64,000 nucleotides of DNA from Gadus chalcogrammus (GCF_026213295.1 NC_079426.1:14632425-14696424); one strand, 5' to 3'; shown: positions 10,904 through 25,220, counted from the first letter of the stretch. Notes: a model not told the origin generated them from the sequence alone. Program-made: numbers and translations.

Positions 10904-11679
10904 CGTGTTTATGGGTGTGTGTGTGTTCACGTGTTTATGGGTGTGTGTGTACATGTGTGCATGCGTGCATGCGTGCGTGCGACACACATGTGTGGGGGAA
11001 CAAATGAGGAATTCATCTTCGGACCCAATTCTTCATCTAGGGCGTGTAAATATGTGATGGAGCTTAAAATAATAATGTTCACACAGGACTATCAATGCAG
11101 GCTTGAGTCTTCTTTGTCAGGCCACACTTCCGCCTCGATGGAAATGAACTGATTCAACCGATGAACATACAAGACCGACAAGGACTCACTCATGTTCCTT
11201 GCCAAACAGGCTAATATCAAGGATTAGGCATATTATGTAAAAATAAATAAAAAATAAATAAAACTGAGTGAAAAGGGATTGCTTAGCAACAAGACAATAT
11301 CACCATGGAGATGTGCACTACATGGCAAAAACGCAGTAAATTAATCTACCAATAAATCCCAATTGCAGTCAAAAATATATGCAATATTGTTGGTTGGACT
11401 ACTTCAGCGCACCTCAGCAGACATCTTACTACTATAATAGCAGGCCTGTCGCACCAGTTACCTCAAGCTACAAAGGTGCGCATGTGCCAAGCAGCCTGCA
11501 GCTCACACACACTGACAGCATGCGCGAACGCATACATACACCGCAAGCACGCAAATACACACACCGCACACACGCACACACGCAGGACATGGGCAGCGAC
11601 ACACTCGCCGAGGTAAGAAGTTAAGTTTTTAAACATACCGGCTCCGCCATCGACACACGCGCAGGTAAGAACACACACG

Positions 11680-12240
11680 TGAATTTCAAATTATAAATAT
11701 GTACAATTTATGTTGAAAGTATAGACCGTCGCGATTCCCATTGAAACGAATGGCGCGGCGAATAGTCTTCAAAATGAGAGCTGGTAAATCGGGAAAAATT
11801 AATTAAACTGTTATCAGACAATGAGGTTTATAGCATGTCCAACATGGTATAGACCCTAGAGTATCTGTGGTATAAAGGCTGGGGCGAATTTCGAATTATA
11901 AATATGTAGCTACAATGTATCTTTTAAATACGTCCATGGAACAGATGGCCAATGTGAATAATAGATAGGCCTATGTGTGTGGACCGCTGAAGAGGTAAAA
12001 CTTTTCCATGCTCTCATCGAAGAAAATTCCACTAAATATCAGGACCTAAGAGAGAGCATGTTATCAAAAGGATACGAAAAGCCCTGGAATGTGTTTAGTT
12101 TTCCGCTCCAACCACTTGATGGAAACGCACCTAATTCAAATTTCTTTTTTGTGAAATTTCTAAAGATTTGCTTCACCTTTAGATGGAAACGTGACTACTG
12201 TCCTTATAACCCAACAAAAACATGTCAATAACACTTCTCC
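11680..12240. mobile_element. Possible DNA-transposon remnant with Myb/SANT-like fragment
   Basis: At 11980-12120 (plus strand) one frame reads WTAEEVKLFHALIEENSTKY, then QDLRESMLSKGYEKPWNVF. The pattern W-T-x-E-E-V-x-x-F-x-x-L-I and M-x-x-K-G-Y-x-K resembles Myb/SANT-like DNA-binding modules of PIF/Harbinger-type accessory proteins and related host factors. No ATG precedes it in frame and the frame ends at 12229. Upstream lie two related direct repeats (AATTTCAAATTATAAATATG near 11683 and AATTTCGAATTATAAATATG near 11886). No clear terminal inverted repeats were found, so the class is a guess. Confidence 0.35.
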
Positions 12241-13524
12241 TTGGCCTCCCGAAATGTCTTTACACTTTGTTGCTCAAACGTAATATTACTCTCCTCCTTG
12301 AGCTTCCTGAAATGTCTTACGATATTTATATCCCCTTCCCCCCCTGCGGACTGTTTTAGTTGTTTTATTTTTCTTATGTTTTGTGTGTATGCTATGTGTG
12401 ACTGTAGGCTACTGCTGCCTGTCTTGGCCAGGACACTGAAGAGATGTTTAATCTCAATGGTGATTATTATTTTCAACTAACCAATAGTAGTTGCCTTGCA
12501 TTTTAAAATGTCAATGCCCCTTTCAGCCCTGATTTACAGTAAAAGCTATTTAATAATTGACTTGCATGCATAGTAACTTTCCATTGAACAATTTCCCCTG
12601 TTACCATAAGTTGAATAATTGTATAATGTGATTAAATGCTCACACACTAGCTGCTTCAGACACACGTGTTAGTCCTGATATTCTCCTGATGGGCTGTATG
12701 TGTGAACAACATATCCTGACATTTGTACCCTGAAAATCACCTGAATAATATTACCCCTGAGAAAGTATTTTCTCTGTAGGAAATGTAAATAACCCTATAT
12801 GTGAATAAGGAGTAGAAAGTCGGAATCTCTCACACCACTTCAGTTGGCGTGTTGATGACGTTTCTGCATGTCCTTGAGTGGCCCCCTAAATGATAATCAG
12901 TAAAAAATATTTAAATGTTGGCAATGCCTTTAAGAGTCATTTATGGTGAACGGATTTTATACGTTGTAACATTATAGGCAAAATGTTATTATATTATGCG
13001 CTCAGAATTTTTTTACGTTATCGACTGGGGTTACCACATTATTGCTATGGGTTTAATTGGAACTACAGGTTGAGTGTGCGCAATGCACTTGCAAAAACTC
13101 TAGTTTAAGATAATGTTATAGAAGGGGACACATTCAAAGAAAAGTAAATCTACACTTGTATTGTTTGCATTGCTGTCTGGGTATTGAAAGCATGTTTAGT
13201 ATATGGGACACCTCAGCATCATTGAATAAAATATAGCAGAATTGACCGTTTTGATATGAAGGCCGAAACTCGATGCCATAAGATTCTGTCCTCATTCAAC
13301 AACTTCATTAGAAATAGCTCATATTCAATCATAAGCAGATATTTTCTCAATTACATGTATCCATGGAAGCCAGTTCAGCTTAAGGTCAGTTCAGGATTGG
13401 CTCTGCTAGACTTCATTTGTAAACGCTCCAAAAGCCTCCTTTGAACACTATTTTTCTAATGATTTATTTGAATGTACATTTTCAATTGCATGTTCACCAG
13501 CTCTGAAATGTGACAGAGAAAACA

Positions 13525-13576
<52 letters not shown>

Positions 13577-13608
13577 ACTCTCCTCTCATCTCTCTCCTCT
13601 CCTCTCTC

Positions 13609-13643
<35 letters not shown>

Positions 13644-13669
13644 CTCTCTCTCTCTCTCTCTCTCTCTCC

Positions 13670-13702
<33 letters not shown>
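13525..13702. repeat. (CT)n microsatellite
   Basis: About 178 bp of CT with scattered CTCC and CACTC interruptions. Confidence 0.95.
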
Positions 13703-13703
<1 letters not shown>

Positions 13704-14901
13704 CTACTACTTTGAAAAACACTTGCAATTCTGTAAGTGAGCGTCTTATATAATGTAAACAGAGAACAATGTTTAAAAACACACTTTAAAAAATTCATGC
13801 TCACTAAAAATTTCAACTAAATTATCACCAACATCAAGCTCTGTTCGTGTAGCATGAAACAAATTATAAAAATATACACCTTTAATGTATAATGTAATCT
13901 CCTGAGAAAACGGGGCCACAGCCAACCCACTGTTATCCACCCCGTGTTTTAACATCGGAAATAAAACTGAACCTCAATGCATCTTTCTATTAAAGCAGTC
14001 GTTCCTGAGAAAAAGGCATGCATGTGAACACACAGATTGAGGTACACTGGGTCACGCTTACATAGAGAACATTTGCATTACGGTCTCACCGTTTGAACAT
14101 TTACTTCAAGCCAATCCCTCAGGGCAGTTTACCGCCGTGTTGAATAAACTTTGTCATTGTTCTGACAGGAGCCTCTCGGAATCGTGGGATATTAAGCAAC
14201 AGCAACAACAACGGACGAATACCAAATATAGAACGCACACACACACAAAGCAGAATCCCGCTTTGTTGGACGGCGCTCCTGAATAATGTTTGGGAAATGA
14301 GTCAACCTCTGGCGTCATTGTGAGGAGGATTTTTCTTATTCCTGCCCCTCCCTGCGGTCATTACAGCCCAGTGTCGACAGGGATGATTAAACCCAATGTA
14401 TTTCATTCATCCTCCTCCTCCACTGAGGTATGTCCAGCAGGAGTACGTTGTCACGGTTACCGGACGTGTCGTTTAGAGTGTTTAAAGCAGTGGCCTGGCT
14501 GACACAGTTTCAGCGTCGTAGTTTCCTTCACTGACAACCGCAAATGTTAAGAAAAGCTTTTATATCTTGCTCCCAATGATTTGTTGTTTTTCTACACCAA
14601 TTTCCTCACAAATATACCATCATACAAGCCCTTTACAGTTCGACCTCCAGATCCACCTTCTCTCTAGCTTGCATTCTCCACCTCCCCGAGTCTCTCTCTT
14701 TGTTTCACTCTCTCTCGCCCCTTTCTCCTCCTTCTCCGGCAGCAGATCTCCTTCCAAGGAAAACAACCACAGAGTCGAGGTTTAATCCTCTGGTTGAGCC
14801 CTAAATAGAAACTTCCTCCGCACCGTCCAAGTATCAGCTTCAGTGTGTGGAACGTAACCGCAGTCTTCCTAGAATTAAACAGAAATAACTCACAGGTAGC
14901 G

Positions 14902-14905
14902 ACAG

Positions 14906-14951
<46 letters not shown>

Positions 14952-15078
14952 GGACGGACGGACGGACGGACGGACGGACGGACGGACGACGGACGGACGG
15001 ACGGACGGACGGACGGACGGACGGACGGACGGACGGACAGACAGAGAGACAGACAGAGAGACAGACAGACAGACAGAC
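14902..15078. repeat. Compound (GACA)n/(GACG)n microsatellite
   Basis: GACA units flank a central block of perfect GACG units (about 14951-15037). The block is broken once by GACGAC at 14987-14990. It gives Thr/Asp/Arg or Ser/Val-Cys shadow frames on both strands. Confidence 0.95.
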
Positions 15079-15292
15079 TTCCAAGTGGCCGACAGACAGA
15101 AAATGTTCCCTGGTGGAGAAACAGGTCACAACAGGGACGGTGACTCTCTCCTTCTCTGCGTGAACATGGGCCAGCAGTCTAAATGCTGGGCACCTCCCCT
15201 CCTATGCTCTTCATCCCCCCCCCCCCATCCCAGCCTTACAATGGGGAAAACAAACAACAACAAAGAGGTGAATAGGCCTGAATAGAGAGATC

Positions 15293-15318
15293 AGCAGCAG
15301 CAGCAGCAGCAGCAGCAG
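15293..15318. repeat. (CAG)n trinucleotide tract
   Basis: About eight CAG units lie in intron 7. They are not in an adgra2 exon. Confidence 0.9.
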
Positions 15319-16216
15319 GCCACACACCCCCCCCGCCTCTCTCTCCCTCCCAGTGAAACCCCAAACCCAGACAAAACAAGAGGAAGAGGTCCAGACCCTT
15401 GGTCAACAACAAGTACTATTAGTAGTAGTATTAGTATGGGTAATTACTTTCTTTGTGCAGCAGTTATTGGCTTCGCCCCGAATGAAACTAGCGTTCAGAG
15501 ATAGAGACAGAGACAAAGACAGGGACAGAGAGCCAGAAAGAAAGAGAGACAGAGAAAGAGAGATAATCAGTGCGAGAGAGAGAGGGAATCAGGTAGAGAG
15601 AGAAATAGTCCGCTAACGAGAGCGTCTGAGAGAGAGAGTCCAACTGTTGGAGTCAAAGAGAGAGAGAGAGAGAGAATCAAAAAAGAGAGGGAGGGTCAGA
15701 AGGGAGCGAGAGACATCCGCACCCAGCCGGCGTGGAGGTAGGAGCTGACCTACATCCTCTCCACCAACACTGAGCCATTGTGGAGGGCTTCCCGGAGGAC
15801 CTATTGGGAACATTCACGCTTGCGCACTATTTAACAATTTGTTTTGCATAATGCTGCTTACGAGACGGTGGCCCTCTGATCCGTCGCTCTCTGTTTCCAA
15901 CAGCCCGCAGATCGGGCCCTGTCTCCACAGATACACGCACACATATACACAAGGGGAAAGTGTCTTTCTTAAAGCCATGTGATGTTTTGTTTGAAAGAGC
16001 TCCCTGGAAAACTATTCATGGCTGAATATAACAAATAGGGCTTTGAAGGAAAAGGGTTAGGTGTTTGCTCTTTTTCATATTTGGTAGCTGCTGTCCCCAT
16101 GGAAACAACAAAAGGAAGAATGTTTCCGCCGGCTGTCATGTCATGTCCGGTGGATTCAGCGGGAATCACACACACGTGCACACCCGTACGAAACTGCACA
16201 CCCGTACGAAACTTCA

Positions 16217-16338
<122 letters not shown>

Positions 16339-18027
16339 TGTATTAAATCATGTGCAGTGACAAAGGCAGAAAGGCATTATTTTTGGATAGAAGGACACCT
16401 CTCCCCACTACACACGAGCCAAGCAGGAGTCATATCAATAACCTTCTACCACGCCACTCTATGTGATGAATTGATCCCGGGAAACACTGCAGGACCACTA
16501 GTTCACTCTGCTCGCTCGCCAAGACATTTAACATTAAATATTACTCAACACAATCATCCCTCATTATAGAAATAGCCATGTCTATATATTGTACGTTCGT
16601 AGGTCGTCCCTCTCTCCTTTTCTCTTTTTTTGTGACCAGGTGAAACTGCTGGCAAATAAGCTGATGAACTTGAAGGCAAAACCTGTGGATGTTATCGAAT
16701 TGGGTCGCCATGGCAACAGATGCTGCCGACGATCATGAGGGCCATCACTGACTGAATATTTCAGGCAGAAGTTATGCACCATTGGAGAAAAAAAAAGGTG
16801 ATGGATTAAAAACACTTTGATTTCATTTTAGAATGATGCTGCCCCTGAAGTTGATCATTTGAGATAACATAGTAAATCCTAGAGATGGTCAGCAAATGGC
16901 ATAACCTACTATATTGGATATTGGATAATATTTATTTCTTCACATCTAATATAGAAGACACTTAATGTGTTCTTCAAACCATCACTCTACCCAGTAGCCT
17001 TAGAGGAGAAAGATCTGAGGTGCATGAGAAGTGAAGGGGAAAACACACTTCCCTTTGCTTCACTAGCGTATCCAAAATGGGATCTTTCGTTTTGCCCGGG
17101 ATTAGCCTGATTAAAAATGAAACGGATAACCAGAGATACCTCTTAGCACGCTACCAGGCTCTCAAATGTTTGATTAATGAAACATGATCTAGCACTGGTC
17201 TGAGCCTTGCCTCTGGCCTTGCTAATGCTAGGAGTTCTGACCTGTCTCCTGAACTCATTAAGGGCGTATTGTGTGGGTGTGTGTGTGCGTCTATGCGCAT
17301 GTGTTTCTTCTGGCCCACACGCTGCATTTCAATCGGGGTGCTGTCCTCTTCGCTACCTCCTCTCCGGGGGTATCGCCTCTTTCTGGTGCCAACAGGAACA
17401 GTGGCAGCAGCAAGACGACGTGGGATGCCACTGCACCTCCGAGAATAGGAGTCAAGCACATTGCGCGAATACCCACAGTCTTGCGCGCAGTGTGAATGCA
17501 CAGACACACGCAAACGCACACACTTTCGTGCACGCACAAACACGCACGCACACATGCAGCCGCGAGCGCCGTTTCATGTGTGGGTCAGACGCCCGTGCTC
17601 ACGGGCGAACGCTTGTTAAAAACCTCACAAAAAAATAAATAAAAAAGGTATCTTTCACACGTCTCACCTTCAGAAGGGGGAGCAATAAGCGTTATCACTG
17701 AGCGCTTACAGCGCCCGGCGAGCGAACCCATTCAAACAGGGGGGGGGACGAGAGGGCAGGAGGGGGGAGGAGAGGGAGGAGGGGGGTGAGGAGGCTTCAT
17801 GCCACAGGGCTAAATCCTGTTTATCTTTCCTCTCCGACAGGCCGTGAAAAAAGGGGCGACGCTGATTGGCTGCCGAGGACAAGCCTTGCAAGGTGAACGG
17901 GAATCTGCACACTGCTCGTAACTATGCAGCGCTCGCCTCCGCCAAAATAATTCCCAATAAGGGGAGTCAGCCCCGCGTTCTGAGTCACTGCTGACAGCAC
18001 AAGCCCGCCTCTCCAGGCCGCTGTGTC

Positions 18028-18780
18028 TAGCACTATTAGTGGTACTGAGGGTAACAGTGGTACCAGGGGTACTGGGGTACTAGTGATACTGGGGGTACTA
18101 GGGGTACTGGGTTCACTAGTGGTACTAGGGGTACTGGTTGTGCTAGTGGTAATAGGGGTACTGGTTGTGCTAGTGGTAATAGGGGTAGTGGGGGTAGTAG
18201 TGGTATAAGGGGTTTTAGGGGTACTGGGGTACCAGTTGCACTGGGGGTACTAGTGGAACTGGGGGTACTATAGTAGTGGGTACCAGTACTAGTGGTACCC
18301 ACTCACCCCCAGTACTAGTGAGTAGTAGGGGTACTGTTGGTGTTAGTGGTACTAGGGGTAATGATGGTACTGGGAGTACGAGTGGGGCAAGGGGTACTGG
18401 AGGTATTAGTGGTACTGGGGGTAATAGTGGGTACTGGGGGTACTAGTGGCACTAGGGGTACTGGGGGTACTTGTTGTAGCTGGGGGTTGTACTGTTGGTA
18501 CTATTGGGTAGTAGGGGCCGTAGAGGGTACTCTGTATACCAGAGGTTTTAGAGGTACCATGTGTAACACCCATGAGGCCCACTAGATGTGCGTTTAACAC
18601 CAGGGGTATTGGGGTACCATGTAACCAAGACACTCTAGGGGCACTAGGTGTATCCGATTCCGAGGTACTAGGGATATAAGAGGTAGTAGGGGTATTATGT
18701 GTACCAGACACACTATGGCCACAAGTTGTACCCGGGGTATTAGGGGTATTAGGGGTACACCGTGTACCAGACACACCAGG
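18028..18780. repeat. GGGGTACTR minisatellite (9-bp unit)
   Basis: About 750 bp is made of imperfect 9-bp units GGGGTACT-A/G and variants (GTGGTACTA, GGGGTAATA, GGGGTATTA), diverging towards the right end. GTAC palindromes recur throughout. Runs of three or four G at regular spacing are also seen on the plus strand. No open frame of interest crosses it; the Val/Leu and Pro/Leu frames are repeat translations. Confidence 0.9.
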
Positions 18781-19190
18781 GCCACTTGGGGCACTGCCCT
18801 GGCGCTGCAGTCATTCAAAGTCTTCCAGCCGCTCTCACGGGCTGATTAACAAACAGCACCCTGTAAATCCCAGTGCGGTAAACAACAACAACTAATCGAC
18901 ACACTCTTGTGTCCACGTTGAAACCAATGGCCGGTTTTATCTGTGAAATGTATGCGTGGCTCGTTGTGTATGGTCCCGACGCTTGCCAAGTCAACCGCGA
19001 TACGAGAGGCGTCGCTGGACCTGTTGACACTGAGAGACATATTTCTGTCCCCACTCATCATCAATGTTTATGTTTGCGAGGAAGACGAGGGAGCAAGCAG
19101 CAGCTAAACTAATCAACACCCATGCTCTCCTTCCTCCGAGCCCGGGCTGATGGGAGTCCTGCATCTAATAACGACATTGCATGCGCTCGC

Positions 19191-19700
<510 letters not shown>

Positions 19701-19701
19701 G

Positions 19702-19717
19702 CACACACACACACACA

Positions 19718-19758
<41 letters not shown>

Positions 19759-19774
19759 GCACGCACACACACCA

Positions 19775-19849
<75 letters not shown>

Positions 19850-19860
19850 ACACACACACA

Positions 19861-19897
<37 letters not shown>
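19702..19897. repeat. (CA)n microsatellite
   Basis: About 196 bp of CA with CACG, ACC and CTACAC interruptions. Confidence 0.95.
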
Positions 19898-19898
<1 letters not shown>

Positions 19899-20096
19899 GC
19901 GCGCGCACAAAAAACAAGCAGGAAGAGAGTTCTGTCCTTTAGGCGTGTGAACGGCTGCGGGCGCCACATTACGGTCGCAATTATGATTCAGCATCTGTTC
20001 CGCCTAGCGCAGGCAGGCCCCGCACTGGGCACTAGGGGTCCAGACCGGACCACCCTTGGGGGCGGGGGGGGGGATGATGGGAGAAGGGGGTGCGGA

Positions 20097-20120
20097 GGGG
20101 GGGGGGGGGGGGGGGGGGGG
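20097..20120. repeat. Poly-G run
   Basis: About 24 consecutive G, next to further G-rich sequence from 20055. A strong G-quadruplex candidate on the plus strand, and a place where length errors are likely. Confidence 0.9.
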
Positions 20121-20699
20121 AGCGCGTGAGATTACGCCAGGGGTGGTGGCGAGCTGCCAAGCCAATTCTGTCCTGTCCTTTCAGATCGGAATCAAGGGCG
20201 CCAATAACGCTAAGCTAAATCACAACAGACGCCTCCTGGAGATGGAGCGACAGCTTGAGGAGGAAGTGGAGGAGGAGGAAGAGGAAGAGGAAGAGGGAGA
20301 GGAGGCAAGGAAAAGGAAGAGGAGGAGGAAAAGGAAGAGGGAGAGGCAGAGGGAAAGGAAGAGGAGCAGGAAGACCAGACAGCAGAGAGACATGATAAAA
20401 CATGGATGAGTAATGAGAGAGAAACTGAGGGAAACCGGGAAAGACACAGAGCCAGAGAGAAAGAGAGAGACAGGGAGAGATTGATTGTTTTCGTGTGTAA
20501 GTGTCTGCTTGCGTGCTTGCGTGCGTGCGTGCACGTGCGCGTGTGAACATGATGCAGGGTCGCCCTGATCCATGTTAGCACCCATTGTCCACCTTTATAC
20601 GTGCATTTCTTTATGTGTCCAAACACGCCATTCACGGATGTACGTTTACATCAAAACGCATGGATTGTAGATCCCCCCCCCCGCTCTGCTCCCCTATAC

Positions 20700-20913
20700 C
20701 TGGTGAGCAGGCAGCAGTCGTGCAGCAGCGTGTCCTCCAGGTAGATGGCGCGCTCCTCGTGCGTGGCCACGGCGCGCCCGTTGTGGCTCCAGTGCAGCTG
20801 AGCCGAGGGCTCCAGGTAGGAGGCGGTGCACTGCAGGGGCAGCCGGTCGCCCCGGAACACCAGCTGCCTCTGGGAGGGGATCAGCTGGAAGAGGGGCAGC
20901 TCCAGGGCCCCGT
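20700..20913 (-). CDS. adgra2: adgra2 exon 7: first part of the Ig-like domain
   Basis: This 214-bp exon (phase 1 to phase 2) covers about residues 224-295. It reads GALELPLFQLIPSQRQLVFR, then GDRLPLQCTASYL, then LHWSHNGRAVATHEERAIYL, then EDTLLHDCCLLT. The first Ig cysteine is in LQC and the core Trp in HWSHN. The human ADGRA2 counterparts are GDRLPFQCSASYL and IRWYHN. The acceptor is CTCTCTCTAG after a pyrimidine-rich tract. The donor GTATAG is weaker than the others in this gene. Confidence 0.9.
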
Positions 20914-21882
20914 CTAGAGAGAGGGGAAGAGGGGGAGAGGGGGAGAGAGGAAGGGGTCAATTTGAGAAGCGTAAGGAGGGAGGGGGTGGATCATAAACAT
21001 ACAGGGGGAAATTACTCCTGCAGAGTCGTTAAAGTTGTTTTCAAGAAATAACACATTGTAAGTGTTAGACCGCATCCAGTGCAGTGTTAACACAGTCGCG
21101 GACACAATTCACTTACTATTTACCCATTTTACCAATGAGTCTCTTCTATAAAAGCAAATTAATTATTATTACTCTTCTAGGGCCATAATAACGGTTTGAC
21201 CTATCTCAGGGATCAGCTTACTAAAGGATGCCTACTGGTAGGATGCAGACATTTGGGAACAAACTCAGACCATTGCTGTGACCAGTCCAAACTCCTAGCT
21301 ACAGCATTACCGTGCACCACACTGTCCTTCTTTAAACCTATGTGGTGCAGCATCAATACAGGTTGATTAAAAAAGGGTTGCCCACTGCTATTTAGTCTGA
21401 AAAGCACGACAATCCGATCACAGGTATTCACTGGAGGCCTGTGTTAATGCCGGGTGTGACCGAAATCCCTCCTCAGATCACAGGCCATTGATCCATTGAG
21501 TGAGAGACGGAGGGAGAGAAAGAGAGAGTGGATTACACATGCTATACCCCCGGGTGGATCCGGATGTAGTCACACCGGGGGTGTCTGGCTGTGAAGAAGT
21601 GCGTCATAATCAGCACTTAGATCACGATAGAGCCGGTGGTGTTGTTGGCATGTTCAAACACAAGGAGGGAGATCATAATCATGCTCTTCACATGCATGTC
21701 CTGACACACCCACCCACCCACAATCACAAACACAATCTCTTCCATAGTATACAAGTGTACCAATCCATACACATATCCATCGATGCGTGTGTAATTGCAG
21801 ATACACACACACACACACGCACACACCCACACTCTCTCTTTAAAACATTCATATTAAGTTGACCCACACAAATAAGTGGACA

Positions 21883-21883
<1 letters not shown>

Positions 21884-21921
<38 letters not shown>
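21884..21921. repeat. (CA)19 microsatellite
   Basis: A short uninterrupted CA array. Confidence 0.9.
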
Positions 21922-21925
<4 letters not shown>

Positions 21926-22273
21926 CGACTTTGCCAAACAAACAAGCGCACAGACGTTCAAGGTCACACCACCCCCCCTACTGTTAGCAGCATGTTGCTG
22001 CGGAGGCTGCTGCTTGTGAGATGAACAGCGGCTGATAAAGGAGAGTGTAGCCTTGGGCGCTCCTCCACCCTCTCCTTGACTCCTGGGGAACGTGTTCACA
22101 ATGGGCGCCTACGCCACCGCCGCCACCGCCGCCAGTCTCTACAAGCAGCTAGCTGATAGGATTACCCAGCGCTCGCCAAGGACCCAGACTACCCCCCCCC
22201 CCTTCACTGAGGCCTTCATCCCCCTAGACCACATCACATACAAACAGAGCCACTGGCTGGTACACCAAGGAGG

Positions 22274-22700
22274 GGAATACACTGGTGGTGCACGCTTGGT
22301 GGTGGTGGAGGTAATCAGAGCTGGAGGTAGTCATGGTGGTGTCGGAGGTTAAGGGGGGTTTTGTAAGAGTTGGTAATGGTGGTGCTGGTCTTGATAGTGG
22401 TGGTGGTTTTAAAGATGGTGGTGTTGTTAGAGGTGGTTGTAAGCGTTGGATGGTGGTGGTGTTAGATGTGGTAGTAGTGTTGGTGGTATAAGAGGTGATA
22501 TTAGGGGTGGTGTTAAAGGTGGTATTGGCGATGGTAATCGTCGGATGGTGGTGGGGTTAGAGGTGGTGGTGGTGTTAGATCTGGTAGTGGTGGGGGCGGT
22601 GGTGGTGTAAGAGTTGGGGGTGGTGTTAATCACCGGAAGGGAGTGGTGTTAGAGGTTCTAGTGGTGGTGTTAAGAGGTGCTCGTGGTAGTGGTGCCAGGT
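22274..22700. repeat. GGTGGTGTTAGA-like minisatellite
   Basis: About 430 bp of degenerate GGTGGT with a recurring GGTGGTGTTAGAGGTG unit (22426, 22452, 22557, 22570, 22645). G-rich on the plus strand. Confidence 0.8.
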
Positions 22701-23745
22701 TGAGTATTTGAATAACTGTTGAAGTCGGTGTCATGGCATACTTGAGACACAAGCATCCTTGTTTCCAGTATCCTCGTTTCCAGCTCCCATTCAAAGTGGA
22801 TCTCCGCCGGCAGCGTTTTCTGCTCATGAATTTATTGGTGTGAACGCACGTTCAGCCACACTGACCGTCCAGTACACTCTGGCCCAAGCAGAGAACCGGA
22901 GATACAACAAAAACATAATCGAATACACCATCACGTTACATTGATACAAATATGGATTCTTTGCTGACGGCCCCTCCTGAAGCTGTTCCAACGACCAACG
23001 CCTTCACCGCACCGTGTCCACCTCATGTGCTGCTCTGCCTGCTGCAGCCATCACACCATTTCCATGGAAACAGCTCACTATCTCCATGATATCTCTGTAT
23101 TGTCTGATCTGACGCAGACAAGAGTGGGTGATGCCGGACTCGACTTGACGTGGGAGGGGGAGGTGAGGAGAGGAGGTCTGCGACCAAATGTAATCTTTAC
23201 TGAAAAGCCCAAGCCTGAAGCCCACAGCGCACGGATCACCACTGACGCCTCGTATTTGTAGCGCTAACCCAAAATTAAACATGGAGTCATTTTGTTTTTC
23301 ACCTCGATTTCCACTCTCTCTTGTGACACTTTGGAGGTACGAGGGAGCCCTGAGGAGGCGGAGCCGAAAGGTTTGGGCCGGCCAATCGGGTGGCGCTTGA
23401 GCCATGTAAGCGGATCGGTCTCGACACGAGTGGAAGGCCGGAGCGTGCCACCTGATCGCCAATGGCGTACTGCAGACACAAATCACACTGCGAACAGGAG
23501 CGGGGGAGTCAGAATGTGAAGGGGCTGTGTATGTTCACTCGATGTGTGTAGGACTCAGGTCCGTTTGAGGTCGAAAATGTAAAACCATGGTAACGGTGCG
23601 TCCCGACAGGGACGCGTCCTTTGGGGGGCTCCGGAGCTGCCCTCTTACATTGGAACCGACACCAATGACCTAGAACCTCTGGACAGCTCCGACCCCGTGT
23701 TACACAAACACACACACAAACACACACTTTCTTTTCATTGAGTGT

Positions 23746-23762
23746 CGGGGGGGGGGGGGGGG
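23746..23762. repeat. Poly-G run
   Basis: About 17 consecutive G in a GC-rich 300-bp patch. Confidence 0.85.
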
Positions 23763-24002
23763 GTCCACGGGTGTCGAGACTCGGGCCGCGTCTGCTGGGG
23801 CGTCCAGCACAGGTCAGAGGAGTTGCTGGCGGCTGCCCCGACGGGGGGCCGACACCATTCAGAGCTCCTCTCCCCGGCCGCGGCTCTGAGCCTGTTGGAG
23901 CCTGCCACACCCTGCTGGGGCTGGAGCAGCTACGGGTGAGCAGCGGATAGGAGCTGTTCCTATAGGTGACAAGTGGGATCAATCGTTGAGTTTATGTGCA
24001 GG

Positions 24003-24133
<131 letters not shown>

Positions 24134-24231
24134 TTGCTTCCAGGCTGTGTTGTGTAGCAGCCAGCAGGAGTCAGGCTAATGAAGACGAGACAATACAGTC
24201 AGTGAGGCAACACAACACTGGATAGCCGAGG

Positions 24232-24292
24232 CACGCACACCCACCCACCCACACACACACACACCCACACCCACACACACACACACACACAC
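24232..24292. repeat. CA/CCCA-rich repeat
   Basis: Mixed CCCACC and CACACA repeats just downstream of the GT array. Confidence 0.85.
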
Positions 24293-25059
24293 CAAACTAG
24301 GCCACTGAACTTCAGGGCTAGTGTTCATTACTTTTTAGGCAGCACAGCTGTCAGTATTTGTCAGTATTAGACTTCTATCAGTACATGACTGCTGATAGCA
24401 GTGTTTCATATTGAAACCCTTCACTTGTTTAGACAATAATTGAGAGTTCTGCCCTCAAGATGTCAAGCTTCCCTAAAATAAGTCGGCTAAATTAGTTACA
24501 AAAAATCCTACGAAATACAGCTAAATAGTTCTCCAGTAAGAAATTAAAATTTCACCGGATTTGGTTATTAAAAGGTGTGACGGAATATGTGTTTAACAAA
24601 AAACAAACAGGTACGATTGGGCTCCAATCCCGAGTACAGACATCGTTTTGCATCCTTTATTAATATCCTCAGATAAATCTGCATCTCAGGGCTATCTTCA
24701 CACAACCTCTTCTTTAGATCACGTGTCCTGACCCTGGCCCTCAAACCAGCTCGCTCTTGATGAGCAGGACTCAGCCTCGCGGTTCATCTCCAGGAGGAAC
24801 ACAAATAAATACAAAGGGAGCGAGAGACCAAGCTTCAAAGTGACATGACACGCAGCGAGCAAGAGAGGGGGGAGGGGGAGGGGGAGAGCTGTACTTTGAG
24901 AATCATGAAACCAGCGCACCTATACAGAGGCACCCAGGAGGCACGCGTCTTATCCTCTTACGTGTGATACTCCCCAGCGAGGAGGCTGTTGCACCACCAT
25001 GTCATCATGCAGTAAATATCAACTCACAGACAGAGAGATAGCAGGGGAGAGGGATCGAC

Positions 25060-25220
<161 letters not shown>

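Noticed and set aside
14902..15078. Regular GACA/GACG units considered as a CRISPR-like or coding repeat
   Set aside because: There are no spacers; it is a simple tetranucleotide microsatellite.
18028..18780. Val/Leu- and Pro/Leu-rich frames considered as a repeat protein
   Set aside because: The frames follow from a 9-bp repeat; stops appear in every copy-diverged part and no gene signals flank it.
20585..20917. 110-codon plus-strand open frame over exon 7
   Set aside because: Complement of the Ig-domain exon; no independent support.
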